This document shows, piece after piece, positions 1 through 8,888 of a DNA stretch of 64,000 nt. The DNA lies in assembly GCA_016185425.1 (NCBI GenBank), contig JACPNQ010000015.1, positions 186,001 to 250,000 on the forward strand. The letters are read 5' to 3'. Position 1 is the first letter of the stretch, and the number at the start of each line of letters is the position of its first letter. The translations under genes and the position numbers were made by a program. Origin of the DNA: Acidobacteriota bacterium. Its GTDB lineage: Bacteria > Acidobacteriota > Terriglobia > Bryobacterales > Bryobacteraceae. The notes under the pieces are model-generated. The model saw nothing but the letters and a program-made list of their open reading frames with translations. It was not told the origin of the DNA and did no database searches.

Positions 1-2
1 TG

Positions 3-806
3 GCGCCGTACCCGTACGAAAAGCTGGCGAGTGTGCAGGTGCCGGGATTTCAGGGCGGCATGGAACACGCGAGCGTAATTTTCTACGGCGAGAAGTGGCC
101 GGCACCGGAGCGGGCAGCCGGCCTAGTGGCGCACGAGATTGCGCACCAGTGGTTCGGCAATTCGGTAACAGAGCGGGACTGGGACGATGTGTGGCTGAGC
201 GAGGGATTTGCGACTTATTTTTCGATGTTGTGCGCGGAGCATGTGTCGGGACGCGACGCGTTTGTTTTGCGTCTGCAGCAGAGCAGGACAGTGCTGTTGT
301 CGGCGACCGATAAGCTACCGGGAGTTGACGTGGTTCATGACGGTCTGGCGGACATGAAGTTAGTCATTAACGACCTGGTGTACCAGAAGGGCGCGTGGAC
401 CTTGCATATGCTGCGGGGCCTGATCGGAATGGATGCGTTTCGCGCCGGGGTGCGGGAGTATTATGCGCGGTACCGAAATGGCAATGCGACTACCGCGGAT
501 TTTCAGCGGATTATGGAAACGAATGGGGACCGGCCGCTAGGCTGGTTTTTCAATCAGTGGCTGCGTCGGCCGGGAGTACCGGAGGTGAAGGGGAGTTGGA
601 ACTTCGATGGAAAGGCCGTGAAGGTGGTGCTGCGGCAGGCTGGGGAACTGTATCGATTGCCGATGGAGATCGCTATTGACGGGCGCGTGGAAAAGATCGA
701 GTTGAACGAGCGGGAGCAGACATTCTCGTTCCCGGCGGAGAAAGCGCCGGCGGCCGTGACGCTCGATCCGAATCTATGGGTATTGATGAAGTCCGAGTTC
801 CACTGA
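3..806 (+). CDS. M1 family metallopeptidase (aminopeptidase N-like), 5' truncated by window edge
   Basis: C-terminal part of a gluzincin aminopeptidase that removes N-terminal residues from peptides. The reading frame is open to the left edge, so the true start lies outside the window. Visible are the substrate-binding GGMEH motif (the GAMEN equivalent) at about 57-71 and the zinc motif HEIAH at 132-146. The third ligand, a glutamate, follows 18 residues later in WLSEGFATYF, which is the M1 spacing. The remaining 150 or so residues fit the C-terminal helical part. A Leu/Pro-rich tail (LPMEIAIDG) resembles the small beta domain that ends short M1 enzymes in acidobacteria. The gene ends inside the 3' end of the convergent neighbour (33 bp overlap). 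Family assignment is firm; localisation cannot be judged without the N-terminus. Confidence 0.93.
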   Translation, partial: APYPYEKLASVQVPGFQGGMEHASVIFYGEKWPAPERAAGLVAHEIAHQWFGNSVTERDWDDVWLSEGFATYFSMLCAEHVSGRDAFVLRLQQSRTVLLSATDKLPGVDVVHDGLADMKLVINDLVYQKGAWTLHMLRGLIGMDAFRAGVREYYARYRNGNATTADFQRIMETNGDRPLGWFFNQWLRRPGVPEVKGSWNFDGKAVKVVLRQAGELYRLPMEIAIDGRVEKIELNEREQTFSFPAEKAPAAVTLDPNLWVLMKSEFH

Positions 807-2282
807 CATGACCTGACCCTCATTGAGCGTGATCGATTTTGCCTGGGCTTCGTCGGCAAGTTCGGGAGTGAGTTCGCGGATATCCATTGTGGCGACGATG
901 CGGTATGCGCCGGGTGGCAGGCTGGGGAAGCGGAAGGCTCCATCGACATCCGTTATCGTTTCGGCGGAGCCGCCGAGCATTCGCCGCGCATCCTCGGTGA
1001 CGGGCAGAAGGTAGACCGGCATGCCGGCGGCGCGTTTGCCTTCCGATGTTACGGCGCCTGCCAATTGCGCGGCACGTTCGGAGACGAAGATGCGCACGCG
1101 TTCAGCGGCGCGCCAAGGCTCGACGTAGACCGGGAAGCCTTCGGGCGGACGGACGGCGCGCCATGGACGGCGATTTTCGCGGCCTTCGGACTGGATATTG
1201 GCGACGTATTGGCCGGGCCCGGCGACGGCCGTGAACTCCCAGTGTCCAGGGGGGAGCGGCGCGCGGGGAATTGGAATTTCGATGAATGGACCGGCGCCGG
1301 AGAGGTCGTCACGGCGGCCGTACAGTTTGACTGGTGTGCGAAGGGGAGAGCGGTTGGCGGCGTTGACGATCTCGAAATTCACAGGCGATGTGGAGAGCAC
1401 TTGCAGCGTGGTCTGCATGTTTTGGTGGACGGAGAGTTCGGCGAAGCCGGACCCGGAGTTGTCGCGGTAGGTCGCGAAAATCTCATACACGGCGGGAGGG
1501 AGGCCGGTGAAGCTAGAGCGGCCGCCGCAGATGCCGTCCGTGGTCTTTTTCATCGTTTCGGAAGTGAGGACGAGTTGCACGGGCGTGTCTTGAGGCCGGT
1601 CACAACCGACGGCGACGCTGAGCGTGGCCAGGGTACCGGGCTCGGGGCGAATATTTGCGTCGGGCGTATCGTTGTCGAAGCGCACTTCGTGAATCAGAGC
1701 ATCCCGGGGTTCGCGAACTTCGGGGCCAAACATCGGCAGGAGTGAACTACCGTCATCGAGGGTGTGCGCGGCGTTCCGTACCCAATGTTTACCGAGTTCC
1801 AGACCGCTGATGCGGAAGACGCCGCGATCGTCCGTTGTGCCTTGCGCGACAGATCGCAGTGGAAGGCGTGCGCGATAGGCAACGACGTTGATGCGCGGGA
1901 TGCCGATGCCATTCTCGTCGAGGATGGTTCCGGTGATGGCGCCCATGCGGTGGACGCGCAGTTCGGCGAAGAGGGAGGAGTCGCTGGTGACCGGGATGGG
2001 CGTTCCGTGGCCGGTGGGGCGGCGCTGGCCAAAGGCGGCTGGGAGAAACCCTTCGCGTTGTGTTTCGAGGATGTACAGCCCGGGGGGGACCTTCGAGAAC
2101 AAGAATTGACCAGAGCGGCCGGAGCGCGTTTGCAAGGGCTTATTCCCGGTGCCTGGAATCGGTTGCAGGTGGACGATGGTGCGCGAGAGAGGCCTGCCGG
2201 ACGCCCAATCGAGTGTGACGCCTTGGATGACGCCGGCGGGCAGGGATATCGCGCCGGCGAGGATGAGCCACCAGAGCTTCAT
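774..2282 (-). CDS. secreted protein with carboxypeptidase-regulatory (Cna-B-like) repeats
   Basis: About 502 residues with a signal peptide (MKLWWLILAGAISLPAG) followed by several beta-sandwich modules of the carboxypeptidase-regulatory/Cna-B type. These are recognisable by repeated GxxLxExGxPLxxxxVxL patterns and SxxPPGxYxLxAxxxG endings: VPPGLYILETQREGFLP near the N-terminus, LPPAVYEIFATYRD in the middle, LPPGAYRIVATMDIRELTP at the end. Such modules usually act as extracellular scaffolds or carbohydrate-binding stalks; no enzymatic domain is visible. A TTG start at 2300 would add six residues, but the ATG at 2282 gives a cleaner signal peptide and is preferred. It converges on the M1 peptidase with a 33 bp overlap and is divergent from the phosphoesterase gene. 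The exact role is unknown. Confidence 0.8.
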   Translation of the reverse strand: MKLWWLILAGAISLPAGVIQGVTLDWASGRPLSRTIVHLQPIPGTGNKPLQTRSGRSGQFLFSKVPPGLYILETQREGFLPAAFGQRRPTGHGTPIPVTSDSSLFAELRVHRMGAITGTILDENGIGIPRINVVAYRARLPLRSVAQGTTDDRGVFRISGLELGKHWVRNAAHTLDDGSSLLPMFGPEVREPRDALIHEVRFDNDTPDANIRPEPGTLATLSVAVGCDRPQDTPVQLVLTSETMKKTTDGICGGRSSFTGLPPAVYEIFATYRDNSGSGFAELSVHQNMQTTLQVLSTSPVNFEIVNAANRSPLRTPVKLYGRRDDLSGAGPFIEIPIPRAPLPPGHWEFTAVAGPGQYVANIQSEGRENRRPWRAVRPPEGFPVYVEPWRAAERVRIFVSERAAQLAGAVTSEGKRAAGMPVYLLPVTEDARRMLGGSAETITDVDGAFRFPSLPPGAYRIVATMDIRELTPELADEAQAKSITLNEGQVMSVELGLHQYP

Positions 2283-2353
2283 GCGATATAGGAGACGCAA
2301 CGGCGTGGCGGAGCGTGGAGAACAATCTCGCGATAAGCTATTAGATCCTCTTT

Positions 2354-3571
2354 ATGCGCGCTCTCCAATTGCTGTTATTGGCTGCCGTCTCTGTGTGTTC
2401 GCAGGACCTGGTGGGGTTATACCTCCAATGGCAGTCCGACCCGACGACCACGATGACGGTGAATTGGGTGGATCTGCATACGAACAGTCCGCTCGATTTG
2501 TATTATCGGCGCGTGGGCGAGACGGCTTGGGCGAAGGCGGCCGGCGCGAAATTCTCGATCGCTGATACGGTGATGCAAGGACGAAGGGTGGAGCTGAAGA
2601 ACCTGCTGCCGGACTCGAACTATGAGTTCAACATCGGGAAGAGCATAGAGAAGGTGACAGAAGGTTGGCGATTCCGGACGATGCCGCGCGATTTGAACCG
2701 GCCGGTGCGGTTCGTAAATGGCGGGGACATGCTGAGGACGCGGCTAAAATTGGATAAGGCCACAGCAAACGCGGGGTCGCTGGATCCCGATTTTGCGTTA
2801 ATTGTGGGCGATCTGGCGTATGCGAACGGTGTGTCGTCGAATCGCTGGGTGGAGTGGTTGAAGTCGTGGATGGAGAACGCGGTGAGTCCGGACGGGCGGC
2901 TGATTCCGCTGGTGATCGGGATTGGTAATCACGAGGTGAAGGGCGGGTACAACGGCAAACCACCTCAGGACGCGCCGTTCTTCTATTCCCTTTTCGCGAC
3001 GCCGGAGCGGCGGTCTCATTACGCGCTGGATTTTGGGGAGTATCTGTCGGTAATCGTCTTGGACTCGGATCACACGGTGCCGATCGCAGGAGGGCAGGCG
3101 GCGTGGCTGGATAAGACGTTGGCGGCACGGAAAAATCAGAAGTTCGTGTTTGTGGGGTATCACTATCCGGCGTATGGAACGACCAAGGCTCCGAAGGAAG
3201 GCACGGCGCTGGACTCGCCGCGGTCGATCGCAATCCGTCAGAACTGGGCGCCTGTTTGGGAGCGCTACGGCGTGACGGCCGTGTTCGAGCATGACCACCA
3301 CAACTACAAGCGCACGCATCGGATCCGGCAGCATAAGCGGGACGACGCCAACGGGATTTTGTATTTAGGCGACGGCGCCTGGGGCGTACAGACGCGCACG
3401 GTACCGGAGCCTGGAACTGCGTGGTGGCTGGCCAAGGCGGAAGGGCGGAATCATGTTTGGGAAGTGACTCTGCGCGCGAACGGGACGTCGACAGTGAGGG
3501 CCGTGGACATCGACGGGAATGAGTTCGACAAATTCGTAATCGCGGCGCCGCGGACTAAGCCTGTCGAGTAG
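2354..3571 (+). CDS. secreted purple acid phosphatase-like metallophosphoesterase
   Basis: 405 residues with a short signal peptide (MRALQLLLLAAVSVCSQ). It then has a fibronectin-III-like N-terminal domain typical of purple acid phosphatases (LYLQWQSDPTTTMTVNWV, about residues 20-110) and a calcineurin-type dinuclear metal phosphoesterase core. Core motifs appear in order: VNGGDMLRT (GD), IVGDLAYANG (GDxxY), GIGNHEVKGG (GNHE), VGYHYPAYGT and FEHDHHNYKRT (the terminal GHxHxxxR-type histidines). It should hydrolyse phosphomonoesters outside the cytoplasm and supply phosphate. The first metal motif reads GGDMLRT rather than GDxG/GDxx, so the exact ligand set deserves a check. The 3' end overlaps the convergent methyltransferase gene by 17 bp. 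Confidence 0.9.
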   Translation: MRALQLLLLAAVSVCSQDLVGLYLQWQSDPTTTMTVNWVDLHTNSPLDLYYRRVGETAWAKAAGAKFSIADTVMQGRRVELKNLLPDSNYEFNIGKSIEKVTEGWRFRTMPRDLNRPVRFVNGGDMLRTRLKLDKATANAGSLDPDFALIVGDLAYANGVSSNRWVEWLKSWMENAVSPDGRLIPLVIGIGNHEVKGGYNGKPPQDAPFFYSLFATPERRSHYALDFGEYLSVIVLDSDHTVPIAGGQAAWLDKTLAARKNQKFVFVGYHYPAYGTTKAPKEGTALDSPRSIAIRQNWAPVWERYGVTAVFEHDHHNYKRTHRIRQHKRDDANGILYLGDGAWGVQTRTVPEPGTAWWLAKAEGRNHVWEVTLRANGTSTVRAVDIDGNEFDKFVIAAPRTKPVE

Positions 3572-4085
3572 GCACAACCCACAGATAAGCGGGATAGGGA
3601 TGCGTGTTGTCGACCTGTGCGGGTTTCCAATCGCCGAAACCGTTGAACTGATAGGCGACGATGCGGGTGCCCGGCTTTAGTTCGGCGAGGAGCTTGGGCT
3701 TGAGACGCGCCATTACGGCAGTGAAGAGATAGAGGAAGACGACGGAGGCGTCTTTGACGCTCGCCTTGAACAGGTCGTTTTCGATGAAGCGGACTTTCTT
3801 ATTGACCCTCGCAGCAATGGCGGCTTCGCGAGCCTCCTTGATACGATGCGCTTCGATTTCAATCCCGACACCGCGAGCGTTGAAATGTTTCGCGCCATAG
3901 ATGAGTACGCGGCCGTCGCCGCTGCCGAGGTCGTAGACCGTGTCCTTCGCACTGACCTTGGCCATGCGGAACATCGTGTCGATGACTTCGTCCGGCGTAG
4001 GCACCCAGGGCACGTCGCCCTTGCTCTCCTCGTATTGGGCTAAGACCGGAACGGAGAGTAACGGAAAGAACGAACGGCGGCGCAT
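3555..4085 (-). CDS. class I SAM-dependent methyltransferase, FAM173-like, with N-terminal export-like segment
   Basis: 176 residues. The core matches the FAM173 / ATP-synthase-c lysine methyltransferase pattern. It has a PTPDEVIDTMFRMAKV lead-in, the SAM-binding motif I VYDLGSGDGRVLIYGA, an acidic residue at the end of strand 2 (GVGIEIE), FIENDLF, then VVFLYLFTAVMARLKPKLLAELKPGTRIV. This family N-methylates lysines of membrane-associated proteins. The first ~18 residues (MRRRSFFPLLSVPVLAQ) look like a signal peptide or membrane anchor, which is odd for a SAM-using enzyme because SAM is cytoplasmic. A membrane anchor is the simpler reading. It is convergent with the phosphatase gene (17 bp overlap) and divergent from the di-haem oxidoreductase. 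Confidence 0.8.
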   Translation of the reverse strand: MRRRSFFPLLSVPVLAQYEESKGDVPWVPTPDEVIDTMFRMAKVSAKDTVYDLGSGDGRVLIYGAKHFNARGVGIEIEAHRIKEAREAAIAARVNKKVRFIENDLFKASVKDASVVFLYLFTAVMARLKPKLLAELKPGTRIVAYQFNGFGDWKPAQVDNTHPYPAYLWVVPTRQA

Positions 4086-4185
4086 TGGCCCATTATCCCC
4101 GCTTTGCTAAATGGCCGTTAAATCGGAACTTACGGCGCGAGTTTTCTCCCGCGGCGGCGATTAACTCTTGCAGGAGACCAAAACC

Positions 4186-5355
4186 ATGCGTATATACAAG
4201 CGATTCGCGCAAGCCGCGGCCGCATTGCTTTTTGCGGCTGTCGTTTATAGCCAGCGCGAAGCACCGCCGCCGGTCGGAGGACCGCTGCCGGGACTATCGG
4301 CGAGTGATGCCGCACTGTTTGAAGCGGGCAAGGAAGATTTCTTAGAAGTAGAGACACCGGAAGATGGGCTGGGGCCGGCGTTCAACGGGAGGAGTTGCGC
4401 GGAGTGCCACTCGGTGCCGGCGGTTGGGGGGATTGGCAATCAGTCGGTGACACGTGCCGGCAGCGTGGTGAACGGACAATATGTGGAACCGGCGGGTGGA
4501 AGCCTGATTCACAAGTTCTCGAAGCCCGATCATCGCTGCCAGCCCGTAGTTCCGCGGAACGCGACGGTGGTGGCGACGCGGATTCCGATTGCGATATTCG
4601 GCGATGGGTTGATTGAGGCGATACCGGACGCGGCGATTCAGGAGCTTGCCGATAACGCGAAGCCCGATGGGATTCGCGGGCGCGCCGCGATGGTGATCGA
4701 TCCGGCGTCCGGCGAGCGGCGCGTGGGGCGGTTCGGGTGGAAGGCGCAGCAGGCGACGCTGCTTGGCTTCGCCGGAGACGCGTACCTGTTTGAGATGGGG
4801 ATTACCAACGATCTCTTCCCATCGGAGGTGGCGAGCGGCCTGACCGCGGATCAACTGGCGGCGTGTGACGGAGTGGCGGATCCGGAGGACAAGCGCGACC
4901 CGGTGACAGGCCGGCGAAGTATCGACAATTTCGCCAATTTCATGCGGTTTCTGGCGCCGCCTCCGCGGCTGCCGGGAACACCGGAGACAGCACGCGGGGA
5001 ACAGCTATTTCAATCGGCGGGGTGCGCGATTTGCCATCGGCCGGTGATACAAACGGGGCCAAGCGAGATACGGGCACTGGACCGCCGGCCGGTGGTGCTG
5101 TATTCAGACTTATTACTGCACGACATCGGCACGGGTGATGGGATTGCACAGGGCGCGGCGGGACCGAACGAGATGCGTACCGCGCCGCTGTGGGGGCTGC
5201 ATTTGCGCAAGCAGTTGCTGCATGACGGGAGTGCCCTGAACCCGGAACAGGCGATTGAACGCCACGCGGGCGAGGCGTCGCCGGTGCGCGACCGCTTTCA
5301 CGATTTGCAGCCGCGCGACCGGCAGGCACTGATCCGGTTTCTGGAGACAATTTAG
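4186..5355 (+). CDS. di-haem c-type oxidoreductase (DUF1111/DHOR family)
   Basis: 389 residues. The ATG at 4186 is chosen because an AGGAGA ribosome site lies about 9 bp upstream; an in-frame TTG at 4168 sits before that site. After a signal peptide (ending VVYSQ) come two haem-c sites, CAECH at residues 71-75 and CAICH near 280-284. The family-typical GPAFNGRSCAECHSVPAVGG, FGWKAQQATLLGFAGDAY and DLLLHDIGTGDG blocks are also present. The family consists of periplasmic di-haem cytochromes described as putative thiol oxidoreductases or peroxidases; the substrate is unknown. A paralogue with the same architecture is at 62231-63403. This copy stands alone between a divergent methyltransferase and a convergent TonB receptor (4 bp overlap). 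Confidence 0.9.
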   Translation: MRIYKRFAQAAAALLFAAVVYSQREAPPPVGGPLPGLSASDAALFEAGKEDFLEVETPEDGLGPAFNGRSCAECHSVPAVGGIGNQSVTRAGSVVNGQYVEPAGGSLIHKFSKPDHRCQPVVPRNATVVATRIPIAIFGDGLIEAIPDAAIQELADNAKPDGIRGRAAMVIDPASGERRVGRFGWKAQQATLLGFAGDAYLFEMGITNDLFPSEVASGLTADQLAACDGVADPEDKRDPVTGRRSIDNFANFMRFLAPPPRLPGTPETARGEQLFQSAGCAICHRPVIQTGPSEIRALDRRPVVLYSDLLLHDIGTGDGIAQGAAGPNEMRTAPLWGLHLRKQLLHDGSALNPEQAIERHAGEASPVRDRFHDLQPRDRQALIRFLETI

Positions 5356-8300
5356 AACGCGTAACGCAGCGTGAAGACAATGCGGCGATTCCCGCCGTCG
5401 GTGTTCCACTGATTCAGGAAGCCCGCGTTATTGATGCGGGCTTCCGGAATGCCGAAGTTTCGCGTGTTGGTGAGATTGAAGAAGTCGCCGCGGAAATTAA
5501 GGGCGTGGCCTTCAGCGTATGGCATCTTGAACGTCTTCATGACGGCGAGGTCAAGGTTGCCGATGCCGTCGGCGCGCAGGATATTGCGCCCGGCGTTGCC
5601 GAGTGGAGCCGCGGCCGTGGGCAGCGAGAAGAGGTTCGGAGCGTAGTTAGTGGCGGTCCCGACGGTGACCTGGGCACCGCGCTGGCCGAAGAGATTCTCT
5701 ACTGAGTTGCCGATGATGGATGTGCCGGCCGCATTCGGACGGATGGAGGATCCGATGAGACTGTCGATCCCGGAGAGACGGAAGCCTGGATCGATGCCGG
5801 CGAGAGGAGAGAACGGGGAGCCGCTTTGGAAGGTGGTGAAGTTGGCCAGTGTCCAGCCGCCGAGGATGTGGCCGGCGACGCCCTTCTGTTCTCGCATGAA
5901 CGGCACTTCCCAGGTAAAGTTTGCGGCCAGGCGATGCGGACGATCATATGTGGAGCGCGCCCGCTCGGGCTTACGATTGAAGGAGTCCTGCGCGACAGCG
6001 ACTTCACCGGCGGAGGAGGCGTTGAAGATCTCCGATTGGTCGTCGATGAAGGTGCTCCATGTGTAGTGTGCGCCGAGCGAGAAGTTGTTCGACAGGCGCT
6101 TCTCCAGCGAGGTTTGCCAGGAGTGATAGATGGACGACGAAGCGTTGGCGCGCTCGCGGATGATACCCCGGTTAGGATCGACTCGGATCGTCCCGCCGGC
6201 GTTGTTGCCGGCGACAGTGGGGTTGCCGTCGAGCGACATGAAGAGCGCTGTTCCCTTGGTGCCGACCCAACCGGTGGTGAGCGCCCAGGTGGGGCCTAAT
6301 TGCCGCTGCACTTGGAAGGAGAACTGTTCGGCGACGGGCGCGCGGTAGGTGGGGTTGACGATAGTCCGGGTGATCTGCAGGGGATTGGTGACCGTCGGCA
6401 GTACCTTGCCGGTGGCGATGTCCTGCACCTTCTGGAAGCCATTCGCGCTACGGGCGCCGAAGTTCGTCACGAGCGTGAAGGGGAAGGAACTGAAGACGTT
6501 GAGGACGATGTTGTTGAAGATCAGGTCATACGTACGGGAGTAGCCGCCGCGGATGACGAGTTTGTCTTCACCGGTGAAGAAACCCATCTTCGGCGGACGC
6601 CAGTTAAAGCCGAAGCGCGGCGCCCAGTTGTTCGTATCGCGCGAGGGCGGCAGGTTCATTTTGTAGGCGGGGTTATTGTTATTGAGCGCGAGCACCTTGT
6701 CGTTCGTGCGTCTGAGGAAATCGACAGCGTTGCCTGGTGATTCGTAGCGGAGGCCGTAGGTGAGAGTGAAGTTGGGTCTCACGCGCCACTCGTCCTGCCA
6801 GTAGAAGAAGTAGTCGTAGTATTTGTAGCCTTGCCAGCGCGGCACTCCGGGGAGGAAGCTATTGATGGACTGCACGCTGGGCGTGTCGTCGATCAAATCC
6901 TGCATGGTCTGGTATTGCAGACGGCCGCGGATGGTGGGGTTGAAGTCCTGATTCTGATCCTGGCGGCGGAAGTCGATTCCCATTTTCATGTTGTGGGAGC
7001 CGCGCAGAATGGAGAAGTTGTTAGCGAGCTGATAGTTGTTCAGGACCTGTGTCTGGGGCAGGTTGACAGCGAGGCCGATGGCCGTGCGTGTGGAGGCGGC
7101 GTTAAAGGCAGTGAGACCGAGGGGCGCCACTTCGATAGAAGGGATGGTGAGCGCGCGGGTATCGGCGGCGAGAGTGGCCGAGTTGTAGCGGCCAAATCCG
7201 ATACGGAACTCGTTGAACACGTTGGGCGAGAGCGTACTGGTAACACCGAAGTTGGCGTTGACACGCTTTGTGGGCGACTGCGAAGTAAGGCCGGGCGGCA
7301 CGGATTGTCCGCTAACGGTTTCGCGAGTGTCATAGAGGAGGCGCCCGCTGAGACTATGTTTGTCGTTGAAGCGATGGTCACCCTTCACCATCCACTGCCA
7401 ATCGTTGAGGAGCGCGGGCTGTGCACCGGAGAGAGTGCCGACCGGGATGCTCAAGCTCTGGCCTGCGATGTTGGCGGCAATGGTCTGGCCAGTCGAGGTC
7501 TGCGCGGCGGGGAGGAAATCGAGCACGGCAGCGAGTGCGGGGCGAGTCGACGCGAACGGCCGCAGCAGCGCCTTGCCCGTTTCGGTGGGCGCGCCGGTTA
7601 TGTTGGCGCCAGAGGCGAATTGGCGGTCCGTCCAACGCATCAGGCTGCCGAAAAAGAACGTCCTGTTTTTGACGATCGGGCCGCCGAGGGTACCGGCAAA
7701 CTGGTTCTCGATACGCCACGGGGATTGCGAGAAGACGCGCTTGTCCAGGTTGCTGCGCGAGTTCAGTTTATTGTCGTTGTGGCGCCAATAGGCGGTGCCG
7801 TGCAGGTTGTTGGTTCCGCTCTTAGTGACGATACTCACTACGCTGCCGGCGGCCCGGCCGTATTCGGCGGCGAACTGATTGGTGATCATGCGAAATTCGC
7901 CGACGGTGTCGGGATTGTTGATTTCCTGCAGCAAGCCGCCGACGGAGGGAGAGTTGGAGTCGGTGCCGTCGACGACGAAATTGTTGGAGCGCGTGCGCAT
8001 CCCGTTGACCGAGAAGGTGACGCCGCCGGCCGCGAAGCCGGAGTTGCCGTTCGAGAGCTGGCTGACTCCAGGGACGGAGAGCGCCGCGTTGAGGATGTTT
8101 GAGTTGGGGGCGAGAGGAAGGTTTTGAATGCGCTGCGCGTCGAAGTTGACGCCGACTTCGGCGTTGGTGGTGTTGATGAGCGGCACTTCGCCGGTGACCG
8201 AAATGACCTCGGAGGAAGTGGAGACTTTGAGTTGCGCGGGAATGTTGGCGCGCTCGTTGAGTTGGATCTCGACGCCGCTGTGGATGAGTTTCGCGAAGCC

Positions 8301-8540
8301 GGATTTTTCAAAGGTGACTTCGTACTTCCCTGGTTGGAGGAGCGGGAAGCGGAACTGGCCATTGTCGCCGCTGGTTGTAGAGGAAACGATCCCGGTGGCG
8401 GTATTGCGGACGGTTATCCGCGTACCGGCAATGACAGCGCCGGTTTCATCTACGACGGTTCCCAGAATTTCGGCGGTAGTTTGGCCGAATAGCATGGCCG
8501 CGCAAATAACGGCCATTACGAAAAGTGTTATGCGTTTCAT
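5352..8540 (-). CDS. Oar-like TonB-dependent receptor with N-terminal carboxypeptidase-regulatory domain
   Basis: 1062 residues, an outer-membrane receptor of the large acidobacterial type. A signal peptide (MKRITLFVMAVICAAMLFGQ) is followed by a carboxypeptidase-regulatory domain (about 22-105, TAEILGTVVDETGAVIAG to GKYEVTFEKSGF). The plug follows (about 110-240; SFSVNGMRTRSNNFVVDGTDSN, NQFAAEYGRAAGSVVSIVTKSGTN). The rest is a long 22-strand-type barrel that ends in an aromatic residue (FTLRYAF), the signature recognised by the Bam machinery. No TonB box is obvious, as is usual for this subgroup. Substrates are probably oligosaccharides or peptides, but nothing in the sequence decides this. 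It overlaps the di-haem oxidoreductase gene by 4 bp tail to tail. Confidence 0.93.
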   Translation of the reverse strand: MKRITLFVMAVICAAMLFGQTTAEILGTVVDETGAVIAGTRITVRNTATGIVSSTTSGDNGQFRFPLLQPGKYEVTFEKSGFAKLIHSGVEIQLNERANIPAQLKVSTSSEVISVTGEVPLINTTNAEVGVNFDAQRIQNLPLAPNSNILNAALSVPGVSQLSNGNSGFAAGGVTFSVNGMRTRSNNFVVDGTDSNSPSVGGLLQEINNPDTVGEFRMITNQFAAEYGRAAGSVVSIVTKSGTNNLHGTAYWRHNDNKLNSRSNLDKRVFSQSPWRIENQFAGTLGGPIVKNRTFFFGSLMRWTDRQFASGANITGAPTETGKALLRPFASTRPALAAVLDFLPAAQTSTGQTIAANIAGQSLSIPVGTLSGAQPALLNDWQWMVKGDHRFNDKHSLSGRLLYDTRETVSGQSVPPGLTSQSPTKRVNANFGVTSTLSPNVFNEFRIGFGRYNSATLAADTRALTIPSIEVAPLGLTAFNAASTRTAIGLAVNLPQTQVLNNYQLANNFSILRGSHNMKMGIDFRRQDQNQDFNPTIRGRLQYQTMQDLIDDTPSVQSINSFLPGVPRWQGYKYYDYFFYWQDEWRVRPNFTLTYGLRYESPGNAVDFLRRTNDKVLALNNNNPAYKMNLPPSRDTNNWAPRFGFNWRPPKMGFFTGEDKLVIRGGYSRTYDLIFNNIVLNVFSSFPFTLVTNFGARSANGFQKVQDIATGKVLPTVTNPLQITRTIVNPTYRAPVAEQFSFQVQRQLGPTWALTTGWVGTKGTALFMSLDGNPTVAGNNAGGTIRVDPNRGIIRERANASSSIYHSWQTSLEKRLSNNFSLGAHYTWSTFIDDQSEIFNASSAGEVAVAQDSFNRKPERARSTYDRPHRLAANFTWEVPFMREQKGVAGHILGGWTLANFTTFQSGSPFSPLAGIDPGFRLSGIDSLIGSSIRPNAAGTSIIGNSVENLFGQRGAQVTVGTATNYAPNLFSLPTAAAPLGNAGRNILRADGIGNLDLAVMKTFKMPYAEGHALNFRGDFFNLTNTRNFGIPEARINNAGFLNQWNTDGGNRRIVFTLRYAF

Positions 8541-8660
8541 ACGACGTTAGTACCCCTTTGCCTTTGATGTACCACATGGGACCACCGCGCCAAGACGTGA
8601 CAGTGTGGCGGCAGGGTCCGGACAACTTCCCAAGTGTCATCAATAGTACGGCAAAAAACG

Positions 8661-8888
8661 CTAATTCGTGCCAGTTAATTCCTTGGACTGCCGGAACGTG
8701 GAGTAACCCGCGGCGGCGGCGACGATCACGTTCGCCACCACCACGGGAGTCGCTTGAATGAAAACTCCATAACCGATCCACAGGATAGCCGCCATGCCTT
8801 GAATGAGTCGCAGCGTGCGCGCCTCCTTGCAGAAATACGAGCTGGCGAAGGCGGCGGTGGCGATCCAGCCGATCCATTCGGGGCCCAT
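8661..8888 (-). CDS. small three-helix membrane protein (YgjV/SemiSWEET-like)
   Basis: 75 residues, almost all hydrophobic, with three predicted membrane helices (about 5-22, 28-46 and 49-66). The pattern [35 protein letters not shown] resembles the YgjV inner-membrane family and the half-transporter SemiSWEET fold, where two such units dimerise. The start ATG shares its A with the TAA stop of the upstream phosphatase gene (TAATG), so it is probably translated by coupled reinitiation as the second gene of that operon. The resemblance is based on length and hydrophobic pattern only. Transport activity is not demonstrated by any visible motif. Confidence 0.6.
   Translation of the reverse strand: MGPEWIGWIATAAFASSYFCKEARTLRLIQGMAAILWIGYGVFIQATPVVVANVIVAAAAGYSTFRQSKELTGTN

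Noticed and set aside
6831-8102. 423-codon plus-strand frame opposite the TonB receptor
   Set aside because: Antisense to a well-recognised receptor; low-complexity composition and no ribosome site.
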